DNA of 8,149 nucleotides from an uncultured Bacilli bacterium (GTDB lineage: Bacteria; Bacillota_I; Bacilli_A; RF39; UBA660): contig CANQOD010000050.1 in assembly GCA_947625395.1 (NCBI GenBank), positions 1-8,149 of the forward strand, written 5' to 3'. Below are positions 1 through 6,551 of the stretch, one piece after another (the first letter of the stretch is position 1; each line of letters begins with the position of its first letter). The notes beneath the pieces are model-generated. The model did no database searches, was not told the origin of the DNA, and worked only from the letters and a program-made list of their open reading frames with translations. A program made the translations under genes and the position numbers.

Positions 1-2729
1 TCTTTTAAAGTATTGGTATCTAAATCATAATCACCATAAAAGTTCAATTGTAAGGTTTCATCTTGTGGAATTTGATGAAAAGTAATGGTATTGGTGCCAC
101 GTTCAATGGACTGTATTTCATGATTGAATTCCACTTCACCACTTTCAAATCCACCTTTATCATCGATCACATCAAATTGGAATGTGGTACTTTGATTTGC
201 ATAATCTTCTTCAAGCACTTGTAAATTTTCAATGGTTGGTGCATCTTTTAAAACATCAATTTGAACAATGGATGGCTTGACAGAGAAGAAAGCAGAACTA
301 ACTCCTTGATAATTTTCATAACGAAGTTTCACACGGTCCACTTTCAAATCCACTACACCCGATTCACTTGGAACGGTAAAGCTGATGGTTGTAGAATAAT
401 TATTTCCTTTATTTCCGTCGTAGTTCAATCCATTTAAAGTAACACCAGCAAGTTCATTGTAACTGACGCTATTTTTAAGGGCTTCGGATAAAGAAACTTG
501 ATAAAAGACGGTATACTTTGGTTCTCCTTTTGTTGGGAAGTGATTTTTAACAACCGCTTGCGTAATATAGATATCCATTTGTGTTAGAATCTCTTCTTCC
601 CCGATATTTTTATCTTGATAAGTATGACGGTCTGTTCCTAAATTATAAGTTGCCAAGAATTTTACACGATAACGACCATCAATGCTATTTTGATAAGAGA
701 ATGTCAGTTGTTTTTGTTGGGCGATATCTTCTTGAATATCAATGATTTTATCGGTAGAATCAACAAGAACTGCATTCAGTTTTTGCAGTGTTTTGTCTGG
801 GTCACTTAACGTATAAGTTGCTGTAATAACTTTGTCTTCTTGCTGATTTTGAAGTGCAATAGAATGCACGGTTGGCGCATGTTTTAAAACATGATACGTT
901 AATGAATCAATCTCATAATCCGTTGTTCTTTGAAAAGACTTATAGTTATTTAAAACCACTTGGTCAATATCGACTTGATACTTTCCAAAGGTAGAAGTAT
1001 CTATATCATCAAGAAGCACCTCATAATGAGAATCTTGCTGTGCTGTAATATCATATTCTTTCTCATCAACTACAATGTAATCGACTTGAAGATTCTTATT
1101 ATTGCTACTATTGAAGCTGACTTTTGGTTTTTCTCCTTTTTCAATCGCGTCTGTAATCATTACATCACTGATGATAAATTCATAATGACTATCTACGCTA
1201 AAGGAATGACTATAAATTTCTTTATTTTTATAAAGATTTTGTTGTCCGGTTTTGTCATTGAATTCATCTGTATCCAAATCATAAGAGGCTGTGACTAAAA
1301 TTGAATACATTTTTTCTTCTTCAAAAGGATATTCAAAGCGGTTTTCTTGTTTTAACGCTTCATTGAAAATTTCCACCCCGCTATCATCCATAATGGATAC
1401 TTCTCCATCAAGAAAAGCATCATCTTGGTCTTCTAAGCGGAATGTCAGTACATTTTTATCATCGTTTATATTGAATAAATCAACATAAGGAATAGCTTTT
1501 AAGATTTCTTTCTTCAAGGAGAAATTGGTCTTTATTTCACGTTGATTACTTAACAACACTTTTGAAAATTGAAAAGTATGAACACCGGATGACTTAGGAG
1601 CAGTCACAGAAACACTATAATAGGTTCCCATATTGGTTACAGGATAATACTGATGATTTACTTCGACTTTCTGAATCGTTTCTTTTGGAGAGATGGTTGC
1701 ATGAAAGTTTAAAATAATTTGCTCGGCTTGTTTTTCGACATAAACACTGTCCTCTTTGCGAGCACTAAGTTCGACGCGATAAGAGGCTTCGGTTGTTTGT
1801 TGTACACTATTTGCAACGTCTTTTACATCAATGTAACCATCATTATTATAGTCATATTGAAATCTTTGTTGGAACAAAGAAGCAGATTGTTTGGATGCGT
1901 TTTTCGTTTTATTGGCATCTCGAATTTCCTCTTCTCCTTCAAGAATATAGCTCATAATGTTTTCTGCATCTTCATAGTTTCTTTCTCCATCTTGATTCAC
2001 ATCTTTTTTGCGGAAATTGATGAAACATAAAGATGAAAGAGCAAGGAAAGAAATTCCACCTATACTTAATAAAACAATGATGAGGCGATTGCGATGTCTT
2101 TTAAAAAGACAGAAGTAAATTGCAACAGAAGCAAGGCCTATCAAAATTACTGCTAAAATTTGAATTATTGGCATTGTTGTCAACACAGTCATAACAGTTT
2201 CTTTTGCCTCTTGAATTTGATTTGGTTGATTTATTGGAAGCACTTCGTCTTCTAAAGCATCACGTGTAACTAAGAGTTGTAAGGTTGATTGAGGAAGAGA
2301 GTGCTTTTCTTCCCCATCAGAAATCGTGATGTTGGTCAGGCCAATATAAGTATTTCCGACAGTTGCTTTTTTCTTGACTTTTAATTGCACACGAAATAAA
2401 GTACTAGGAATTTGCCCTGTTTTACTGATAAATCCTAGTTTTTGTGTTTGTGTAGAATAAGTCACTTTTAATGAATCATCTAATGATAGAAAATCACTTG
2501 CTTCAGGTGTTTCAAAAATTGCTTGGTCATAGTTAAAAGTCGCCGTCAAAGCATATAATTTTTTATTTGATAAAGATGAAGAAGTTCCTTGAATAGTAAC
2601 AACATCACCCATTTCCAAATCAGTTTGGTCTGCTTTTAAAGTAATTTCTTCTTTTGCTAAAACAATGGTTGGAAGCAAAAAGAACAATAAAAACATGGAT
2701 AAAATATATTGAAAACGTCTAGATTTCAT
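1..2729 (-). CDS. Large cohesin/dockerin membrane surface protein, 3' end beyond window
   Basis: The reading frame stays open from the ATG at 2729 to base 1 (909 residues), with no stop, so the C-terminus is missing. Residues 1-25 form a signal peptide (KSRR, hydrophobic core, IVLA before KEE). Residues ~30-155 look like a cohesin-type beta-sandwich. Two transmembrane segments follow (~187-209 and ~216-237), joined by the basic loop KRHRNR, so both flanks should be outside. Two full dockerin-type calcium loops follow: DVNQDGERNYED (243-254) and DYNNDGYIDVKD (293-304). The rest (~316 on) alternates two beta-rich modules of about 100 residues, marked by LKxxP (410, 615, 827) and YDLDT/YNLGT (483, 695, 901). 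The start at 2729 is preferred over the in-frame ATG at 2735, because GGGG (2738-2741) lies 8 nt from the former and only 2 nt from the latter. It has its own promoter. Role inferred: surface adhesion or assembly through cohesin-dockerin contacts. No catalytic domain is visible. Confidence 0.9.
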   Translation of the reverse strand, partial: MKSRRFQYILSMFLLFFLLPTIVLAKEEITLKADQTDLEMGDVVTIQGTSSSLSNKKLYALTATFNYDQAIFETPEASDFLSLDDSLKVTYSTQTQKLGFISKTGQIPSTLFRVQLKVKKKATVGNTYIGLTNITISDGEEKHSLPQSTLQLLVTRDALEDEVLPINQPNQIQEAKETVMTVLTTMPIIQILAVILIGLASVAIYFCLFKRHRNRLIIVLLSIGGISFLALSSLCFINFRKKDVNQDGERNYEDAENIMSYILEGEEEIRDANKTKNASKQSASLFQQRFQYDYNNDGYIDVKDVANSVQQTTEASYRVELSARKEDSVYVEKQAEQIILNFHATISPKETIQKVEVNHQYYPVTNMGTYYSVSVTAPKSSGVHTFQFSKVLLSNQREIKTNFSLKKEILKAIPYVDLFNINDDKNVLTFRLEDQDDAFLDGEVSIMDDSGVEIFNEALKQENRFEYPFEEEKMYSILVTASYDLDTDEFNDKTGQQNLYKNKEIYSHSFSVDSHYEFIISDVMITDAIEKGEKPKVSFNSSNNKNLQVDYIVVDEKEYDITAQQDSHYEVLLDDIDTSTFGKYQVDIDQVVLNNYKSFQRTTDYEIDSLTYHVLKHAPTVHSIALQNQQEDKVITATYTLSDPDKTLQKLNAVLVDSTDKIIDIQEDIAQQKQLTFSYQNSIDGRYRVKFLATYNLGTDRHTYQDKNIGEEEILTQMDIYITQAVVKNHFPTKGEPKYTVFYQVSLSEALKNSVSYNELAGVTLNGLNYDGNKGNNYSTTISFTVPSESGVVDLKVDRVKLRYENYQGVSSAFFSVKPSIVQIDVLKDAPTIENLQVLEEDYANQSTTFQFDVIDDKGGFESGEVEFNHEIQSIERGTNTITFHQIPQDETLQLNFYGDYDLDTNTLK

Positions 2730-2782
2730 TCTCATTTCCCCTTTTTTGATATAAAATGCCTCTTTCTTAAAGTTGTGTATGT

Positions 2783-2811
2783 ATTTTATCATATTTTCCC
2801 TCGTTTTTCAA
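2783..2811 (-). promoter_or_regulatory. Promoter of the cohesin/dockerin gene
   Basis: On the minus strand a TTGAAA -35 box (2806-2811) and a TAAAAT -10 box (2783-2788) are separated by exactly 17 nt. The bases TGA directly before the -10 form an extended -10 motif. This predicts a leader of about 45 nt. Unlike the promoters of the next two surface genes upstream, it has no G tract, so this gene is probably not switched the same way. Confidence 0.6.
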
Positions 2812-2828
2812 TCATTTTTGCTAGAAAG

Positions 2829-2858
2829 AGCCTTTAAGACTGAATCGGTCAAAAGGCT
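2829..2858. terminator. Imperfect hairpin, possible secondary terminator
   Basis: AGCCTTT (2829-2835) pairs with AAAGGCT (2852-2858), and GAC (2838-2840) pairs with GTC (2848-2850), around a small internal loop. The T-rich side lies on the plus strand, where no gene is seen. On the minus strand the run after the stem is weak. It sits between the gene at 3032-4312 and the promoter of the cohesin/dockerin gene, so it may back up the stronger terminator at 2983-3016. Confidence 0.3.
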
Positions 2859-2982
2859 TTTCTTTTCTTCTCTTTCAAGAATAACATGTTTCACCTATAT
2901 TTTCTAGAAAAAAGGCTATTAGGAGCAAACTTTTTCCTTGTATTTTTCCTTTAAAAAAGCGGATTTTCTTTCTATTTTATGC

Positions 2983-3016
2983 AAAAAAAGAACCGAAGTT
3001 TCGGCTCTTTTTTGCT
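2983..3016 (-). terminator. Rho-independent terminator of the beta-solenoid surface gene
   Basis: Read on the minus strand, GAGCCGA, loop AACT and TCGGTTC form a 7-bp stem with one G-U wobble. It is flanked by an A-run before and a T7 run after. The wobble is an A-C mismatch on the other strand, so the structure favours minus-strand transcripts. It begins 15 nt after the stop codon at 3032. Confidence 0.75.
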
Positions 3017-3031
3017 ATTTTGCTGTTTTAC

Positions 3032-4312
3032 TTAATTGAAATTTCTTTTTAATGCACAGATTCCAAAGGCACTAAGAAGAAACATTCCCATGAATAATAA
3101 TGGTTGCGTGTCTGAAGTATTTGGATTTTCTGCTTCAGTTTCATCTTCAACTTCAATGAGTTTAAGTCCTAAATAAATGGTTGTATCATTGTTGATTGCT
3201 TCTTCAAAATTAAATGGTTCTGTCAAATCTTCATCAGCAAAGAATCCTAAAAACTCATAATTGCTTCCGATTAAACTAGTAATGATATCATTTTTCGTTT
3301 CTTCAAGTTCTTCTTCAGAAATCATTTCACCTTTTGCTACTAATACAGAAATTTCCTCACCTAAGACATTCAAAGTTACGGTAACCATATCATTGTCTTT
3401 GATGTTTTCAACTGTATCAGGTGCAAAGACGAGTGTACCAACTTCTTTCGCAGATTTGTTACCTTCACTTTTGGTACCTCCATTATATCCCATACTTGCG
3501 TTCGTTACTGTTCCACTAAGGACTTCTACACTAGATGAACCAATGGTACCGTCATCTTTCCAACCACCAGATTCTTCTCCATCAGAACCAACATATAAAT
3601 TGGTAATTGTAGCACCATCGACGATTGTTTCGGCACTATCCATTTGTCCACGATTGACAGTAAAGTAATTTTGAATTGTACCACCATTTAAGTTGACGTT
3701 GGCATTACCTGTATATCCATTTGAACCAGAAGCAATCACATTCGTAATGGTTCCATTCACAATGTTGATTGTAACTTGTTCTGTACGAGAAATTCCTTCT
3801 CCACCACCATAAACAGTTCCAATCGTACCATTATTTACTGTGATATTAGCTGTTCCTACTGTATTGTTAGCATTGGCAACATCTCCTGAATACCAAGAGT
3901 GACATGTCGTTCCACTAAAACTTGAAGCGCCTCCTCCAACAACTTGGCCAGTTACTTCACCACCATTAATGACAATATTGGTCGTTGTCGTTTTCGCATT
4001 ATGTAAGCCACCACCAACGATATTTTTGACTTTACCACCATTCATCGTAATACTTGTTGTTGTAACATCTTCCGCATGGCTTCCACCAAAAATAGTGACA
4101 TTGGCTTCTACTTCTTGTCTGCCGCCTCCTTCCCAAGTGATAACAGCACCGTCTCCTGCATCTTTTGCACTAATCGTAATGGCTGTTCCATTGGCAAAGA
4201 AGAAATTAGGATTATCTCTATCCGTTGCGGGAGTACTCTCAGCAAATACATTTGGCAATAACAACATACTTGCAGTTACCGTCATCATAAAAAACAATAT
4301 TTTTTTCTTCAT
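3032..4312 (-). CDS. Sortase-anchored beta-solenoid surface protein with Listeria-Bacteroides-type repeat
   Basis: This 426-residue exported protein starts at the ATG at 4312, preceded by AAGGAGAGG (4316-4324). A signal peptide covers residues 1-24 (MKKKILFF..., ending NVFA before ES). Residues ~85-280 hold about seven copies of a short motif of the form [ITV]xNGGxVxxVxGGG (near 88, 113, 157, 181, 205, 228 and 261), typical of a beta-helix or solenoid stalk. Residues ~351-384 (NYEFLGFFADEDL, then DTTIYLGLK) match the Listeria-Bacteroides (InlB B-type) repeat. The end is a sorting signal: NPNTS (397-401), a hydrophobic stretch (~404-420) and the basic tail LKRN. The protein is therefore expected to be linked to peptidoglycan by a sortase that accepts NPxTS rather than LPxTG. 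No sortase is in the window. Expression probably depends on the G9-tract promoter upstream. A longer start at a TTG (4396) is rejected, because that TTG is the first half of the -35 box. Confidence 0.9.
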   Translation of the reverse strand: MKKKILFFMMTVTASMLLLPNVFAESTPATDRDNPNFFFANGTAITISAKDAGDGAVITWEGGGRQEVEANVTIFGGSHAEDVTTTSITMNGGKVKNIVGGGLHNAKTTTTNIVINGGEVTGQVVGGGASSFSGTTCHSWYSGDVANANNTVGTANITVNNGTIGTVYGGGEGISRTEQVTINIVNGTITNVIASGSNGYTGNANVNLNGGTIQNYFTVNRGQMDSAETIVDGATITNLYVGSDGEESGGWKDDGTIGSSSVEVLSGTVTNASMGYNGGTKSEGNKSAKEVGTLVFAPDTVENIKDNDMVTVTLNVLGEEISVLVAKGEMISEEELEETKNDIITSLIGSNYEFLGFFADEDLTEPFNFEEAINNDTTIYLGLKLIEVEDETEAENPNTSDTQPLLFMGMFLLSAFGICALKRNFN

Positions 4313-4364
4313 ATTCCTCTCCTTCTTTCTATTGTTCTTCGCAATATTCTCCTTTCTTATCCCT

Positions 4365-4396
4365 ATCATACAATAAGCTACCCCCCCCCATGTCAA
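4365..4396 (-). promoter_or_regulatory. Promoter with G9 tract in the spacer, predicted phase-variable
   Basis: On the minus strand a perfect TTGACA (-35, 4391-4396) is followed by T, nine Gs (4381-4389), TAGCTTATTG, then TATGAT (-10, 4365-4370). The spacer is 20 nt, three longer than the 17-nt optimum, so losing three Gs would restore consensus spacing. Homopolymers in this position are known to slip during replication and tune promoter strength, as with the poly-G of neisserial porA and the poly-C of Bordetella fim promoters. The predicted leader before the ATG at 4312 is about 45 nt. Confidence 0.75.
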
Positions 4397-4463
4397 CTAT
4401 TTTCTTTTCTCTTTGACGAAGAAAATGACAAAAAGGAGATTTTTATTTCCTTACAATACGTTT

Positions 4464-6362
4464 CTATGAATTAACAATGGGAGTGAGAACTTGACGGAAT
4501 GAAAGGCTACTGAGCACACTGCCAAAGTAGGTGCTAAAACCGAAAACACCGGCGAGTGCATCAACGCTATGGCAACCACCACGAACCGACCACGGATTAG
4601 TCTTATACACCATGCTCGAGTAATCACCGTACCAGCCTGCAACTTCATTTAATGCATGGCCTTTACAGGGATTTCCATTACATGCTGTTGTTAGATCATT
4701 GCTTGTATAAAGGTCATAATATTTTGCAGCTGGCCATACACGTCCTTGAAAAGTACTTTCATCTGCTAATTGCCCAGTATACCCAGAGTTGTCGGTAGCT
4801 GTATTTCCGGACATTTTGTTTAAGACTCCCATTGTGTATTCCCAAGCGCCACCATTAATATCATAAATTCCAGTGATGTTTCCTGTTGAACTTGCACCGG
4901 CTCCAGCATAACCTTGACCATTTCCTCGGTCAGTCATTACATCATATTGATTTTCACAAGTAGTAGTACTTGCAGCACTTGGAACACCGAATGAGCATCC
5001 TGTCACATAAGCATTATACGCATTCATATACACTTCTTTATTCATTCCACTATATAAAGGATTCCCATATTTTCCATACTTGCTTTGCGTAAGATAGGAT
5101 ATCAGTGCCCACTCACTATTCTTCATTGCATGACTATCATAGGTGCTTTGGTCATACCCAAACACATTGCCACTTTCTATCATTCGTCTTGAAACTAAAT
5201 CTATGGTTGATACTCGAATCATCCTCCAACTATACACATTTGGTTTAATAATTGCTTTGTTGGGTTCCTCGATATCTTTACGGGCGGCAATTTCATTATC
5301 AACACCAACTCCAGTTCCCTCTCCACTACTGTATCCAGTTTCAAATTTACCGACCCATATTCCTGATAACTCTTCTTCTCCAAACGTGAAGCCAGGTGGT
5401 GTATACCAATTTGTAGCATATTTTCCTGTATATTGGGCAGAACCATTCTCATCTTTTTCATCTTTTCGAATAAATTTAATATCAATCTCTCCTGGCAACA
5501 ATTGACTCGGTTCATCCAGCCTTCCATCTTCTTTTTTTCCATAGTAATGTGTTCCGTCTTCACTTTTAATCGTATAACTATATCGCGGTATCCACACCCA
5601 CATCTGTAAGATATCTGCCATCTTTACTTCTACTCCTGCTTTCGCTTGTTGATATCCACTTCGACTTGTTGCAGTTACTGTTACTGCATTTGCCCATTCT
5701 TGATTATTATAGTTATACCACTCACTTGTGACATCTGCTTTCTCCCATCGTTTGTCAGTTCCATCATACACAACAGGTATCATATTGTCCGCAAGGATTG
5801 GTCCATTTGGTTGATTCACTTGCGTTGCATTGATGGCGACTTTTCCATAAAACACTTTTCCTTGCGCTTCGTTTCCCGCATTGATATCCAACCAAATTTT
5901 CAACTCATAATAAATTCGATTCTTCTCTCCTCTTTTCAAATTCCCATTATCAATCACTCTATTCTCCGTTAAACTATCTACCTTTTCTAGATTCACTCTC
6001 TTTAATTCATAACGGATATCATTATATGGAATATATTCACATTCCTCACATTCTTTTTGTTTTTCTTTATTATCAATCAACAGTAAATCATAGTCTACAT
6101 CCACTAAACTATTATTTTGAATATAAAACTTGAAACTATTACCTACTTTTCCTGTTTCATCTACAACTGGGATAGCATCCTCTATAATTAAATCTCCATT
6201 CGTTTCTATCAAAATGATATCCAAATTATTTCCTTTTACACTCACTTCTTTTTTACCAATCACAGTAAGTCTTAACCAAGCATAACTAATTCCTATAAAT
6301 AGAACAACAAAAAGAACTAGGATTCCTAGTACTTTCTTATGTTCTTTTATCCATTCTTTCAT
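4464..6362 (-). CDS. Membrane-anchored FGE/C-type-lectin-fold surface protein, putative DGR target
   Basis: The protein has 632 residues from the ATG at 6362, with GAGGGTG (6369-6375) six nt upstream. The N-terminus MKEWIKEHKK is basic and cytoplasmic. Residues ~11-29 form a membrane anchor or signal segment ending SYAW. Residues ~35-180 are a beta-rich domain with YYELKIWLD (151-159), loosely like TasA/CalY-type surface domains (tentative). Residues ~248-632 resemble the formylglycine-generating-enzyme/sulfatase-modifying fold, a C-type-lectin variant: MWVWIPRYSY (254-263), NSEWAL (415-420), GIYDINGGAWEYTMG (498-512), WSVRGG (591-596) and SFRQV (621-625). The paired FGE catalytic cysteines are not recognisable, so ligand binding is likelier than catalysis. 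The last ~35 codons are GC-richer and nearly all end in T or C, as expected of a diversity-generating retroelement variable region. It has its own G8-tract promoter, and no clear terminator separates it from the next gene, so some read-through is possible. Confidence 0.9.
   Translation of the reverse strand: MKEWIKEHKKVLGILVLFVVLFIGISYAWLRLTVIGKKEVSVKGNNLDIILIETNGDLIIEDAIPVVDETGKVGNSFKFYIQNNSLVDVDYDLLLIDNKEKQKECEECEYIPYNDIRYELKRVNLEKVDSLTENRVIDNGNLKRGEKNRIYYELKIWLDINAGNEAQGKVFYGKVAINATQVNQPNGPILADNMIPVVYDGTDKRWEKADVTSEWYNYNNQEWANAVTVTATSRSGYQQAKAGVEVKMADILQMWVWIPRYSYTIKSEDGTHYYGKKEDGRLDEPSQLLPGEIDIKFIRKDEKDENGSAQYTGKYATNWYTPPGFTFGEEELSGIWVGKFETGYSSGEGTGVGVDNEIAARKDIEEPNKAIIKPNVYSWRMIRVSTIDLVSRRMIESGNVFGYDQSTYDSHAMKNSEWALISYLTQSKYGKYGNPLYSGMNKEVYMNAYNAYVTGCSFGVPSAASTTTCENQYDVMTDRGNGQGYAGAGASSTGNITGIYDINGGAWEYTMGVLNKMSGNTATDNSGYTGQLADESTFQGRVWPAAKYYDLYTSNDLTTACNGNPCKGHALNEVAGWYGDYSSMVYKTNPWSVRGGCHSVDALAGVFGFSTYFGSVLSSLSFRQVLTPIVNS
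4485..4592 (-). other. Putative DGR variable region at the 3' end of the FGE-fold gene
   Basis: Codons 591-626 run from WSVRGG to SFRQVL, the place where C-type-lectin-fold DGR target proteins carry their variable residues. Of the 24 codons from 597 to 620, 22 end in T or C (the exceptions are GCA and GTG). Many, such as TGC, AGC, GTT, CTC, ACC, TAC and CTT, are one or two changes from AAC or AAT, as expected if adenines of a template were randomised. Base composition is clearly richer in G and C than the surrounding AT-rich DNA and drops again after the stop. The closing segment (CGTCAAGTTCTCACTCCC) would correspond to the invariant 3' anchor. No template copy is seen in the window, so this is a prediction. 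Confidence 0.55.
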
Positions 6363-6386
6363 TCATGACACCCTCATTCTGATGCC

Positions 6387-6412
6387 ATTATATCTTTAAA
6401 ACTACCCCCCCC
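6387..6412 (-). promoter_or_regulatory. Promoter region with G8 tract upstream of the FGE-fold gene
   Basis: A perfect TATAAT (-10) lies at 6387-6392 on the minus strand. Twelve nt upstream of it ends a run of eight Gs (6405-6412) followed by TAGTTTTAAAGA. The tract ends at nearly the same distance from the -10 as in the promoter at 4365-4396, and both tracts are preceded by T and followed by TAG. No good -35 box is visible: TAAAAC occupies the corresponding position, with few consensus matches. This promoter may need an activator, or tract length may set the distance to an upstream element. The predicted leader is about 18-20 nt. Confidence 0.6.
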
Positions 6413-6551
6413 AGTTTTATTCTGAATCCGCATTTTTTACATTAGAGAAAATACAAATCTTATTGAAAAACAGCTGATAGTAAAAGCATTTTTACCATAC
6501 TTAGAACAAGCATTTTCTTTCCAAGATGAAGATACATTTTGGTTTCTCTTG
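6413..6551 (-). other. Decayed coding remnant between the truncated PBP gene and the G8 promoter
   Basis: After the PBP stop no intact gene is seen. If one T is restored to the T5 run at 6554-6558, the PBP frame continues LARETKMYLHLGKK and on to a stop at 6460-6462. That faintly resembles the segment after SxN in class B PBPs, but no KTG follows. The rest is AT-rich and unassigned. Confidence 0.35.

Noticed and set aside
960..2030. Plus-strand open frames of 65-112 codons
   Set aside because: They lie antisense to the continuous open frame of the cohesin/dockerin gene, have no homology that I recognise, and show low-complexity hydrophobic composition.
3261..4376. Plus-strand frames of 135 codons opposite the beta-solenoid gene
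   Set aside because: They are antisense shadows produced by the repetitive Thr/Gly/Asn-rich coding sequence.
4313..4396. N-terminal extension of the beta-solenoid protein from a TTG at 4396, running in frame through the G tract
   Set aside because: The TTGACA at its start is a consensus -35 box, no convincing ribosome binding site precedes it, and the extension would come before a normal signal peptide that has its own strong RBS at 4316-4324.
4451..4648. 65-codon minus-strand frame overlapping the end of the FGE-fold gene
   Set aside because: It is a shifted-frame shadow opened by the GC-richer variable-region segment; its residues resemble no known family.
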